From BM003 sp963699835 (GTDB lineage Bacteria; Pseudomonadota; Gammaproteobacteria; Steroidobacterales; BM003), in contig CAVOVJ010000006.1 of assembly GCA_963699835.1 (NCBI GenBank), forward strand, positions 248,001 to 312,000: a stretch of 64,000 nt of DNA, given 5' to 3'. The notes below the pieces were generated by a model, which saw nothing but the letters and a program-made list of their open reading frames with translations, ran no database searches and was not told the origin of the DNA. Position 1 is the stretch's first letter. The number at the start of each line of letters is the position of its first letter. Shown one piece after another: positions 9,212 to 18,607 of this stretch. The position numbers were made by a program, and so were the translations under genes.

Positions 9212-9284
9212 GCTGGATATTCCTTTATTTTACGCATCATTATAGGCTCGGCTGCGTGGCAGCGAATGTCCCGGAGGAATCTCG

Positions 9285-10445
9285 ATGAGCGAAGCGCAAA
9301 TCAGAGTAAGCGACAGCGCGGCGGTCGTGCCGGGTCTCGGTGTGGAGGCGTATCGCAGCGAGACGGTGCTGGAAGCCGAGCGCGAGCATATTTTCCGCCG
9401 CGCCTGGCAACTCGTCTGCCATGTCAGCGAGCTACCTTCACCCGGCAGCCATTACGTGTTCGATCTGCTCGGAGACTCGATCCTGGTCGTGCGCGACGAT
9501 GGCGACACGGTTCGCGCCTTTCACAATGTCTGTCGCCATCGCGGTTCGCGTCTGGTGGATACGTCCCCGGAGCAACCGATTGGCGCTTTCCGCGCGAAGC
9601 GAATCATCTGTCCTTACCACGCCTGGTGCTATGGTCTCGACGGCCGGTTGCGGCACCTGCCCGACGCTGCGGGATATGGCGCCACCGATCTTGCCGGGCT
9701 CGGCCTGAAGCCCGTTCATTCCGGCGTCTGGCAGGGGTTCGTCTTTGTCGCGCTCGATGCGCCTGAGCGTGGCCTCGGCGACTGGCTTGCGCCGCTCGAT
9801 GAGGAGATCCGACCCTATCGTATTGCCGAGATGCGGGCGCTCGGGCGAATCACGCTGCGGCCGCGGGCGATGAACTGGAAAGTGATCGTCGAAAACTATC
9901 TCGATTCCCTGCACGTTCCGGTGGCGCATCCGGGACTTGCTGCGCTGACCGGTGACCGCTACCGGGTCGATATGGTGGCCGACGGGATTTATCGGATGCA
10001 GGCCGAAGTTGCCGCCGGCGTGAACGCGGCTGCGTCGGAGCGGCTCTACTGCGCGGCTTTGCCGGAGCAGCGGCATTTGCCCGAGCATTACCGCAGAAGC
10101 TGGCGCTACTACCTGTTGTGGCCGAATACCGCGCTGGATATTTACCCCGATCAGATCGATTTCATGCAGATGTTGCCACTGAGCGGCGGGCGGACACTGA
10201 TCCGCGAAGTCTCCTACGGTCTCCCCGATGACACGCGCGAGATGCGGCTTGCGCGCTACCTGAACTGGCGGATCAACCGCCGGGTCAATGCCGAGGATAC
10301 GACGCTGATCGAGCGGGTCTGGGCCGGACTCGCGAGCAGCGATTACCAGCCCGGGCCGATTTCGGCCAAAGAGGCCTGCCTCCAGGCCTTCACACTGCAG
10401 TGGCGGCGCACGATGCACAAGGCTGAACACGCTCGCCGGTTGTGA
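9285..10445 (+). CDS. Rieske non-heme iron oxygenase, alpha subunit
   Basis: A 386-residue ring-hydroxylating-type oxygenase. The N-terminal Rieske [2Fe-2S] centre is C83-x-H85 (CRHRG) and C109-x2-H112 (CPYHAW). The catalytic domain carries the mononuclear iron motif N204-x2-D207-x2-H210-x4-H215 (NYLDSLHVPVAH). Such enzymes need a reductase; none is adjacent, although a ferredoxin reductase-type gene lies at 60.7 kb. The substrate cannot be read from sequence: relatives act on aromatic rings, choline, glycine betaine or other N-methyl compounds. Its place before a nitrogen-compound (polyamine) locus makes an amine substrate a reasonable guess only. A GGAGGAA site precedes the ATG. Confidence 0.88.
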   Translation: MSEAQIRVSDSAAVVPGLGVEAYRSETVLEAEREHIFRRAWQLVCHVSELPSPGSHYVFDLLGDSILVVRDDGDTVRAFHNVCRHRGSRLVDTSPEQPIGAFRAKRIICPYHAWCYGLDGRLRHLPDAAGYGATDLAGLGLKPVHSGVWQGFVFVALDAPERGLGDWLAPLDEEIRPYRIAEMRALGRITLRPRAMNWKVIVENYLDSLHVPVAHPGLAALTGDRYRVDMVADGIYRMQAEVAAGVNAAASERLYCAALPEQRHLPEHYRRSWRYYLLWPNTALDIYPDQIDFMQMLPLSGGRTLIREVSYGLPDDTREMRLARYLNWRINRRVNAEDTTLIERVWAGLASSDYQPGPISAKEACLQAFTLQWRRTMHKAEHARRL

Positions 10446-10732
10446 CGCCAGGGACTCCGGAACGGCCAATCCGTTGTGCGGAGACAACATGGCGCTTGGT
10501 GCGTCGCAGCAGTCCGTGCGAACCAAAGGGTGTTGATTTTTTTATACACGTTGATGCAATTGCCGTCTCGAAGTCGTCGTGACTAGCCTGTCTCGTGTGA
10601 TTTCTTAAACATCTTTGCTAGTATCGCGAGTAATGCGTCTGGCTTGGGCTAGGCGTTCTGAGCCGTCTGTTGTAAACATCCCGTTTTCCGGGCTCAGGCC
10701 CTTGGCAGTTCCTTCGAAGGGGGAATGGCGGA

Positions 10733-13022
10733 ATGGATCGGCTTAACATACCCGGCGCGCTACGCCGGGCGATTTTTTGCGTGACCGGGTTCGTCCTGGC
10801 GACGACCGGCGTCGTACGGGCGCAGCAAAGCGACGAGACCGTCGCAATTGAAGAAATCGTCGTGACCGCGCAAAAGCGCGAGGAATCGTTGCAGGACGTG
10901 CCAATCAGCGTTTCGGTCTTCAGCGCCGAGTTTCTCGAACGGGCGCGGATCCAGGACATCAAGGATCTGATTGAACTGACGCCCGGAGTCGCCGGGCGGA
11001 CCAAGGACAGTTTCATCGATTACGTGTCGGTGCGCGGCATCATCACCAACGATTACGGCATCGGTGGCGACCCGTCGGTCGGAATTTACAAGGACGGGGT
11101 TTACCAGGGCCGTAACGGCATGGTCATGACCAGTTTCTACGATCTCGACCGGGTCGAGGTGTTGAAGGGGCCGCAGGGACTGTTGTTCGGGCGCAATGCC
11201 GGGTCCGGCGCAATGTCGATTCTCACGGCCAAGCCGAATACCGATGACCTGGAAGGTTATGTGCGGGCCGGGGCGGGAGAACGCAGTCACTACGAACTGG
11301 AAAGCGCAGTCAACATACCTTTGAACGATAGCTGGGCGCTGCGTTTTGCCGGCTTCCATGCCCAAGAGGATGGGTATACCAAGAACGTCGAAGGTGGCGA
11401 TGACCTGATCGATTATGACCGCACGGCCGGGCGCGCGATGCTCGGCTATGAGGGCGATCGTCTCAGCGGGTTCTTCATGACCGAATACGAAGATCGCAGT
11501 CAGTCGGCGACGATTTATCGCGCCCCATTGCTCGACGACTTCGGCGTCGACGGGGAGGACGTTGCCTCGGACCTGCTCGACAATGACAAGGACGAATCGC
11601 AGATCCTCAGCCTGACTCTCGAACTCAATTACGATTTCGATTTCGCCCGGCTCACGTCGATATCCGCCTACCGCGACTACGATTTCGATTATCTCGAGGA
11701 TTTCGACGGCACACCGCTGGAAATCAACACTTACAGCCAGGATCAGGACGGCGATTACTGGAGCCAGGAGTTCAAACTGGTCTCAAGCGGCGCCGGCCCG
11801 CTGCAGTGGTTTGCCGGTGCGAGCTATTACAACGAGGACGTCCAGGCGGACTTTTACCAACAGTCGGACGAAGACGTTCAGTGTATTTTCTTCCTCGGCG
11901 ATACCTGCGACGTATCTTTCGAGCCCGAGTACGAAGAACCGTGGCCGGGCTACACCGCGGAAGGCCTGGTAGAGGCGAACAGCGGGGAAGGCAACTATAA
12001 CGGTTGGGCGGTCTATGGCGAACTGAGCTATGACCTTACCGATCGTCTCAGCGCGAGTGCCGGGTTGCGGTATACCTACGACGAAAAAGAGTTTTCCAAC
12101 GAGATCTTTTTGCCGGCCAGCGCGCTCGGGCCTTTTTACGTGTTCGGTCTGTGGACCGACGGCGCGGTTGAGGACAAAAAGGACTGGGACGAGTGGACCC
12201 CGCGATTCGCGCTGACCTATGACATTCTCGACGACGTGCGGGTCTTTGGCACCGTGGTGAAAGGTTATAAATCCGGCGGATTCGGCACGTTCAACGTATT
12301 GTTGCCGGAAGGCACGGACTTCGTGCCGTACGAGAGTTTCGATCCGGCCCCGGATGGCACCAAGCCGGATCCGTTCGATCCCGAGACCGTCTGGAGCTAC
12401 GAAGTCGGCATGAAGAGCCGCTGGCTCGAGGATCGCCTGCAGGCTAACGTCAGTGCGTTCTATTACGAGTATGACGATCTGCAGATTACGTTCTTCAACG
12501 GTGACTCCAACAATACCGAAGTGGAAAACGTCGGTTCTGCCGAAGGGCATGGGTTTCGAGGCCGACCTGCGTTACCTGCCGAACAGTTATCTCGATTTCT
12601 ATGCCGGCATCTCGTATCTCGATACCGAGATCGACGATATCCCGGGCGACGTCTGCGAGGATTGTGACGGCAACAGCCTGGTGTGGGCGCCAGAATGGTC
12701 ATTTGCCGGTATCGGTACGTTCCGTTACCCGGTCGGCCGGCTCGGCGATGCGTTCTTCACGGCCGAGTACACCTGGCAGGATGACTACTACACCGATTTC
12801 GACAATACCAGCGAGATCCAGGTGGACAGCTACGGTCTCACCGCTTTCCGTGTCGGTCTCGAGGAGGCGACCGGGAAATGGGTCGCCACGTTGTACCTGG
12901 AGAACGCGTTTGACGAGTTCTACTGGGACGGCGCGGCTGCCGAGGAAGAGATCATCCCGGAACACTTCTTCGGTCCGGGTCGACCGCGCACGTTCGGGGG
13001 CGAGATTATCTTCCGTTTCTGA
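10733..13022 (+). CDS. TonB-dependent receptor (split by one frameshift)
   Basis: A full-length receptor of about 760 residues. Signal peptide, then the TonB-box/plug start EEIVVTAQKREESLQDVPIS typical of gammaproteobacterial and sphingomonad receptors, the plug (VRGIITNDYG, LFGRNAGSGAMSI), and a large acidic-rich barrel ending in FRF. At 12551-12556 (GGGTTT) the frame shifts: residues before read ENVGSAEGHGF and, after removing one base, continue EADLRYLPNSYLDFY. Without repair the first frame ends at 12667. Substrate unknown; it sits between a Rieske oxygenase and polyamine genes. The 287 bases upstream hold no gene; a TAGTAT element about 110 bases before the start could be a -10 box. Confidence 0.88.
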
Positions 13023-13164
13023 CCTCCGCCGAGACAGGTTCGGCACCGGCTGCCGGTTGCCGGCGTCGGCCGGGACTACCGCGTATGGTCTGGCCAGTGG
13101 CCCGGGTGAGGCGTGTTTTGGGAGGTTGGACGGCTATCGTGAACGCCGCGACAGTGGTGTGGAT

Positions 13165-13914
13165 ATGAGCAAGCGACCGCTGATCGGCGTTACTGCCTGT
13201 CGGCAGATCATCGAATCCCATTACTTCCATGTGGTGGGGGAGAAGTATATCGACGCCGTCGTCGATGGCGCCGGCGGAGTGCCGCTGCAACTGCCGGCGC
13301 TGGCCGGACGGACGGCAGTGGCGGAATTGCTCGACGTTCTCGACGGGCTGCTGGTTACGGGAAGTCCTTCCAATATCGAACCCGGTCACTACGGCGGCGA
13401 GCCGAGCAAGCCGGGAACCAGCCATGATCCTGCTCGTGACCTGACGACGTTGACGTTGATCCCCGCCGCGGTTGCCGCCGGACTGCCGGTGTTCGCGATA
13501 TGTCGCGGCTTCCAGGAAATGAACGTGGCCTTCGGCGGCAGCCTGCACCAGGCGCTGCGCGATCATCCGGATCGCCATGACCATCATGCTGACGAAAGTC
13601 TGCCGATCGAAGAGCAATACGGGCCGCTGCACCGCGTGCGTTTCGCCGCGGGAGGCCTGCTCGAGGCGCTGACCGGTTGCCCGGGTGCCGAAGTCAACTC
13701 CGTGCATTACCAGGGCATCGACCGTCTCGGCGAGGGGCTCAGCGTCGAGGCTGTGGCCGAGGACGGACTGGTGGAGGCGTTTCGGGTCGCGAATGCCATG
13801 GCGTTCGCGTTAGCAGTTCAATGGCACCCGGAGTGGCGGGTTCTCGAGAACCCCGTTTCACTGGCAATTTTTCGCGCCTTTGGCGCGGCCTGCCGAGCGC
13901 GGGCCAGGGAGTAG
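13165..13914 (+). CDS. puuD: Gamma-glutamyl-gamma-aminobutyrate hydrolase (PuuD/SpuA-like)
   Basis: A 249-residue class I glutamine-amidotransferase-like hydrolase (peptidase C26). It begins RPLIGVTACRQ; the nucleophile Cys113 sits in FAICRGFQEMN and the His-Glu pair in QWHPEW. It releases glutamate from gamma-glutamyl-GABA or related intermediates at the end of the glutamylated putrescine route. The upstream in-frame extension overlaps the receptor gene and is not protein-like, so I chose the ATG at 13165. The ligase gene starts 5 bases after its stop, followed by aminotransferase and oxidase genes: the order of the Pseudomonas spuABC genes. Confidence 0.9.
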   Translation: MSKRPLIGVTACRQIIESHYFHVVGEKYIDAVVDGAGGVPLQLPALAGRTAVAELLDVLDGLLVTGSPSNIEPGHYGGEPSKPGTSHDPARDLTTLTLIPAAVAAGLPVFAICRGFQEMNVAFGGSLHQALRDHPDRHDHHADESLPIEEQYGPLHRVRFAAGGLLEALTGCPGAEVNSVHYQGIDRLGEGLSVEAVAEDGLVEAFRVANAMAFALAVQWHPEWRVLENPVSLAIFRAFGAACRARARE

Positions 13915-13919
13915 AAGAC

Positions 13920-15251
13920 ATGGACACGATCGAGGCATGGCTGAAGAAAAACGGCATCGACGAGGTCGAGGGTATCGTCTCGGATATGGCCGGAATAGCG
14001 CGCGGCAAATTCGTTCCCGCAGGCAAGTTCTGTCGTCATGAGGGCATGCGGCTGCCCGAATCGCTGTTCATCCAGACCGTTACCGGCACCTATGCAGACA
14101 CCGACGTGGTCGGCGATGCTGACCAGGACATCCAACTGCGTCCCGACCCCAGTACCATCCGGATGGTGCCGTGGGCCAATGAGCCAACGGCGATCATCAT
14201 CCACGATTGTTTTTTTCACGACGGTCGGCCGGTCGATATTTCGCCGCGCCATGTGTTGCGCCATGTACTCGACCTCTATCGGCAAAAGGGCTGGCAGCCG
14301 GTCGTGGCGCCCGAAGTCGAGTTCTACCTGGTCAAACCCAATACCGACCCGGATTTTCCGCTTGAGCCGCCGCTCGGCCGCTCGGGACGGCCGGAGGCCG
14401 CGCGCCAGCCTTTCAGCATCGATGCACTGAACGAATTCGATCCGCTGATCGAGACCGTCTATGACTACTGTGAGGCGATGGAAATCGATGTCGATTCGCT
14501 GATCCACGAAGCCGGCGCGGCGCAGATCGAAATCAACTTCCTGCATGGAGATCCGCTGGCGCTGGCCGACCAGGTGTTCCTGTTCAAGCGCGTCGTCCGC
14601 GAAGCGGCCCTGCGCCACAACGTCTATGCAACGTTCATGGCCAAGCCGATGGAGAGGGAGCCAGGCAGTGCGCTGCATATCCACCACAGCATTGTCGATG
14701 TCGAGACCGGCGCGAACATATTCTCGGACGAAAAGGGTGAGCCTACCGAGGAATTCTTAGGGTTTATCGCCGGACTGCAGCGCTATACTCCCGATTGCGT
14801 GCTGCTTTATGCACCGTATGTCAATTCCTACCGGCGTTTTGCCCGTTATCTGTCGGCACCGATCAATGTGCAGTGGGCGGTGGACAACCGTACGGTCGGT
14901 CTGCGGGTGCCGCGCTCCGGGCCGGAAAACCGCCGGGTCGAGAACCGGGTAGCCGGCGCAGACGTTAACCCGTACCTGGCGATTGCAGCTTCGCTTGCGA
15001 GCGGACTGGCCGGCATTGAACAGCGTTTGCGCCCGAGCGATCCGATCGAGGGTAGCGCCTACGATCTGCCATTCGTGTTTCCGCGCGACCTCACCCTGGC
15101 CGTGCAACGGCTGCTTGAATGCCGCGATATCGAGCCCTACCTGGGTCAGCGTTTCATCGACGTTTACACGGCGGTCAAGCGGACCGAGTATGAAGCGCAT
15201 TTCCAGGTTATCAGCGCGTGGGAGCGCGAACACCTTTTGCTTAACGTGTAG
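13920..15251 (+). CDS. puuA: Gamma-glutamylpolyamine synthetase (glutamine synthetase family)
   Basis: A 443-residue ATP-dependent ligase of the GlnA-like PuuA/SpuB group. It joins glutamate to putrescine or another polyamine, protecting the amine for oxidation. Visible family marks: EVEFYLVKP (metal-binding Glu in the catalytic barrel), HEAGAAQIEINF, the ATP/metal segment ATFMAKPMEREPGSALHIHHS, and NRTVGLRVPRSGPENRRVENR with the active-site arginines. The ATG at 13920 has GGGAGTAGAAG before it and follows the hydrolase stop by 5 bases. It is shorter than true nitrogen-assimilation GlnA and lacks the adenylylation-type tyrosine region, as usual in this group. Confidence 0.92.
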   Translation: MDTIEAWLKKNGIDEVEGIVSDMAGIARGKFVPAGKFCRHEGMRLPESLFIQTVTGTYADTDVVGDADQDIQLRPDPSTIRMVPWANEPTAIIIHDCFFHDGRPVDISPRHVLRHVLDLYRQKGWQPVVAPEVEFYLVKPNTDPDFPLEPPLGRSGRPEAARQPFSIDALNEFDPLIETVYDYCEAMEIDVDSLIHEAGAAQIEINFLHGDPLALADQVFLFKRVVREAALRHNVYATFMAKPMEREPGSALHIHHSIVDVETGANIFSDEKGEPTEEFLGFIAGLQRYTPDCVLLYAPYVNSYRRFARYLSAPINVQWAVDNRTVGLRVPRSGPENRRVENRVAGADVNPYLAIAASLASGLAGIEQRLRPSDPIEGSAYDLPFVFPRDLTLAVQRLLECRDIEPYLGQRFIDVYTAVKRTEYEAHFQVISAWEREHLLLNV

Positions 15252-15289
15252 GGCGCCTTTCCACGGCGCGAAGGTTTGGGGAGACAGAC

Positions 15290-16661
15290 TTGGCAACGCC
15301 AACCGAACGATCGACGGCGCAGTGGCAGGAACTCGACAGCGCCCATTACTTGCACCCGTTTACCGACTACCGCGATCTGAGCCGCAAGGGCAGCCGCATT
15401 GTCACGCGCGCGGAAGGTGTCTACCTGTGGGATTCGGACGGTCACAAGGTTCTCGACGGCATGGCCGGTCTGTGGTGTGTCAACGTAGGTTACGGACGCG
15501 AGGAACTGATCGAGGCGGCAAGCCGACAAATGCGCGAACTGCCTTACTACAACAGCTTCTTCCAGTGCACGCACCCGCCCGCGATCGAACTGTCCGAGGT
15601 GTTGACGGACCTGAGTCCGGCGTCATTCAACCACGTGTTCTTTACCGGCTCCGGCTCGGAAAGCAACGATACCGTGCTGCGCCTGGCGCGCTACTACTGG
15701 CAGTTGCGCGGGCAGCCGCAGAAACAGGTATTCATCAGCCGCCACAATGCCTATCACGGCAGTACCGTCGCTGCGGCCAGTCTTGGCGGCATGAAGCCGA
15801 TGCATCGCCAGGGTGGCCTGCCGATTCCGGGTGTCGAGCATATCGAGCAGCCGTACTTCTTCGGCTATCGACGGCGATCTCGGTGAGGCGGAGTTCGGTG
15901 TCGAGTGCGCGCTCGCGCTGGAGCGCAAGATTCTCGAGATCGGCGCGGACAAGGTGGCGGCATTTATAGCCGAGCCGATCCAGGGCGCGGGAGGCGTCAT
16001 CATTCCTCCCGAGAGCTACTGGCCCGAAGTGCAGCGGATCTGTGACCAGTACGAAATATTGTTGGTCGCCGATGAGGTCATTTGCGGGTTTGGCCGCCTC
16101 GGTCAGTGGTTCGGTTCCGAGCACTACGCAATCAGACCGGACCTGATGGCGATCGCAAAGGGGATGACGTCGGGGTATTTGCCGATGGGCGGAGTGCTGG
16201 TTGGCGATCGCGTTGCCGACGTGGTGATCAACGACGGCGAGGAGTTCTTTCACGGCTTCACCTATTCCGGGCACCCGGCCTGCTGCGCCGTTGCGCTCGC
16301 CAATATCGAGGTGATTAAACGCGACGGGTTGGTGGAACGGGTTCGCGAAACCAGTGGCCCGTACCTTGCGCGGCAGTGGGCAACCCTGGCCGAGCATCCG
16401 CTGGTCGGCGAGACACGCAGCCGCGGCCTGGTCGGCGCGCTGGAACTGGTGCGTGACAAGGCGTCCTGCGCGCGGTTCGAGCCGCTGGGGCGGGTCGGGA
16501 CGCTGTGCCGCGACAACGCGGTGAGTAACGGTCTGGTGATGCGCGCGGTTGGCGACACCATGATCATCTCGCCGCCCCTGATTATCGACACGGCGGAGAT
16601 CGACGAGCTCGTCATGCTCGCCCGGCGCAGTCTCGACATTACGGCAGAGCATGTCCTCTGA
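15290..16661 (+). CDS. spuC: Putrescine/polyamine-pyruvate aminotransferase (class III), split by one frameshift
   Basis: The combined protein is about 456 residues and matches SpuC-type enzymes throughout: LHPFTDYRDL, GLWCVNVGYG, FTGSGSESNDT, IAEPIQGAGG, LLVADEVICGFGR and the PLP lysine in AIAKGMTSGY (codon at 16158). It transfers an amino group from putrescine or its derivative to pyruvate. The first frame leaves the family pattern after QPYFFGY (15868) and continues as DGDLGEAEFGVE in the next frame, so one base is extra at 15865-15870. TTG at 15290 is the likely start, with GGGGAG 7 bases upstream. The end overlaps the oxidase gene by 11 bases. Confidence 0.9.
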
Positions 16662-17925
16662 TTACCCTGCCTCGTACTACGTCGCGACCGCCAGCGGCAC
16701 CCGTGCCCGGGCGTCTCTGAGCGGCGCCATCAATGCCGATGTCTGCGTCGTCGGCGGCGGCTACACCGGACTCGCCGCGGCGCTGCACCTGGCCCAGCAT
16801 GGCTATGACGTTGTCGTGCTCGAGTCGCGCCGGGTCGGATGGGGTGCGTCCGGGCGCAACGGCGGTCATGTCGGCGTCGGCCAGCGCCGCGGCGCGACGG
16901 AACTGGTGGCGATGTTCGGACCGGCGCGTGCGCGCGAATTGTGGGGGCTCGGCCGCGACGCTGCGTGGCTGGTCAAAGACCTGGTGCGCGAACACGGGAT
17001 CGACTGCGATCTGTCGCCGGGGCAGATGGTCGCTGCCGCAAAGCCTTCGCATATGCAGGAGATGGCCGCCGAAATTGCGGTCCTGAACGGGCAATTCGGC
17101 TACGCCGAGATCGGCATGTTGAGCCGCACCGAGCTCGAGGCGCAGCTGGCCAGCCCGGTATTCCACGGCGGGTGTCTCGACCAGGGCGCGTCGCATCTGC
17201 ATCCGTTGAACTACTGTCTCGGGCTGGCCGGGGCGGCCGAACGGGCGGGAGCAAGAATCTTCGAGCATTCCGAAGTCGTTGCTATGGATGGTGCCGATCC
17301 GGCGACGCTGCGCACGGCAACCGGCACGGTAAGCGCACGATTTGTCGTGCTTGGCTGCAACGGGTATCTCGGCGCGCTCGAGCCGCGCCTCGCCGGTAAA
17401 ATCATGCCGATCAATAATTTCGTGGTTGCGACCGAGCCGCTGGGAGGCGTCGCCGCGGAGTTGATCCGTAACGGCGCCTGTGTCCATGACACTCGCTTCG
17501 TAGTCAACTACTTTCGCCTGTCAGCGGACAAGCGCCTGATCTTCGGTGGCGGCGAGAACTACAGCCGCCGTTTTCCGGCGGACGTCGCCGCTTTCGTCCG
17601 CCCCTACCTGGTGCGGATTTTCCCCCAGCTTGCGAGCGCCGCCATCGAGTATGCGTGGGGCGGGACACTGGCGATTACGCGTAATCGGCTGCCATGTGTC
17701 GGCCGGCTTCCGCCCAACGTTTTCTATGCACAGGGCTATTCGGGGCATGGTGTGCCGATGGCCACCCTGGCAGGTCAGCTCATTGCCGAAGCACTGGCCG
17801 GCACTGCGGAACGGTTCGATGTGCTGGCGAGTATCCCGCAGGCGAAATTCCCTGGCGGGACGCTGTTGCGTTATCCCGGGCTCGTGCTCGGGATGCTGTA
17901 CTACGCATTACGGGACCGGCTTTGA
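16651..17925 (+). CDS. puuB: Gamma-glutamylputrescine oxidase-like FAD oxidoreductase
   Basis: A 424-residue DAO-family flavoenzyme. The FAD-binding Rossmann loop VCVVGGGYTGLAAALHLA lies at about residues 30-48, followed by VLESRRVGWGASGRNGGH, the conserved stretch of PuuB and related amine oxidases. The C-terminal YAQGYSGHGVPMAT segment closes the FAD site. It oxidises gamma-glutamylputrescine to the aldehyde with H2O2 release. It overlaps the aminotransferase by 11 bases, so both are co-translated. Having an aminotransferase and an oxidase together means both known ways of deaminating putrescine are present in one operon. Confidence 0.9.
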   Translation: MSSDYPASYYVATASGTRARASLSGAINADVCVVGGGYTGLAAALHLAQHGYDVVVLESRRVGWGASGRNGGHVGVGQRRGATELVAMFGPARARELWGLGRDAAWLVKDLVREHGIDCDLSPGQMVAAAKPSHMQEMAAEIAVLNGQFGYAEIGMLSRTELEAQLASPVFHGGCLDQGASHLHPLNYCLGLAGAAERAGARIFEHSEVVAMDGADPATLRTATGTVSARFVVLGCNGYLGALEPRLAGKIMPINNFVVATEPLGGVAAELIRNGACVHDTRFVVNYFRLSADKRLIFGGGENYSRRFPADVAAFVRPYLVRIFPQLASAAIEYAWGGTLAITRNRLPCVGRLPPNVFYAQGYSGHGVPMATLAGQLIAEALAGTAERFDVLASIPQAKFPGGTLLRYPGLVLGMLYYALRDRL

Positions 17926-18025
17926 TTCAGGTCGCGCATGGCCTGGCAATTTTTGATGGCTACCATCACGGCGGCTCCGGCGGCGCGGCAGCCAGCGGCG
18001 AACGCCTCTGGATCGGGAGGGTGAC

Positions 18026-18568
18026 ATGGACGTAGGAGCGCGACTAAAGGCAGTACGGCAGATGTACGGGCTGTCGCAACGAGAGCTGGCAAAACGCGCC
18101 GGAGTGACCAACAGCACGATTTCGTTGATCGAGCAGAACAGGGTCAGTCCGTCGATTGGCTCGCTAAAAAAAGTGCTCGATGGTATTCCGATGACATTCG
18201 CGGCATTTTTTACCTTCGAGTATGAGCACAAGCAACAGATTTTTTTCGCCCCATCCGATCTCGTGGACATGGGCAGCGCGGACATCCGCTACCTGCTCGT
18301 TGCCGCGCAGCGTCCGAGCCGGGCCATGTCGATGTTGCACGAGTTCTATCCGCCCGGCGCCGATACCGGACCCGAGACGATCGCCCATAACGGAGAGGAG
18401 GGCGGTGTGGTCGTGAGCGGTGAGATCGAAATTTCGGTGGCCGGCGAGACGCGCGTACTCGGTCCCGGTGAGGCCTATTATTTCGATACATCGCTGCCGC
18501 ACCGGTTCCGCAATATCGGCGACGAGACTTGCGAAATCGTCAGCGCGAGTACGCCACCGACATTCTGA
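18026..18568 (+). CDS. puuR: PuuR-like HTH-cupin transcriptional regulator
   Basis: A 180-residue repressor with an N-terminal XRE-type helix-turn-helix (residues 5-58; LSQRELAKRAGVTNSTISLI) and a C-terminal cupin (about 105-178; GEEGGVVVSGEIEISVAGE, GEAYYFDTSLPHRFRN). This is the architecture of PuuR, which represses putrescine-use genes and is relieved by putrescine. It lies 100 bases after the oxidase on the same strand and before the acyl-CoA ligase, so it probably controls the flanking polyamine genes. I could not identify its operator. GGGAGG is placed 7 bases before the ATG. Confidence 0.9.
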   Translation: MDVGARLKAVRQMYGLSQRELAKRAGVTNSTISLIEQNRVSPSIGSLKKVLDGIPMTFAAFFTFEYEHKQQIFFAPSDLVDMGSADIRYLLVAAQRPSRAMSMLHEFYPPGADTGPETIAHNGEEGGVVVSGEIEISVAGETRVLGPGEAYYFDTSLPHRFRNIGDETCEIVSASTPPTF

Positions 18569-18607
18569 CCCCGTACAGTGGCTGCGCTTTCGTCTATATT
18601 GTCTTGA

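Noticed and set aside
10500..10640. TAGTAT and T-rich tracts before the second TonB receptor as a promoter or terminator
   Set aside because: No good -35 at a proper spacing and no stable hairpin before the T tract could be assigned.
12601..13164. Long N-terminal extension of the gamma-glutamyl hydrolase
   Set aside because: It overlaps the receptor's C-terminal frame and is Arg/Ser-rich shadow sequence.
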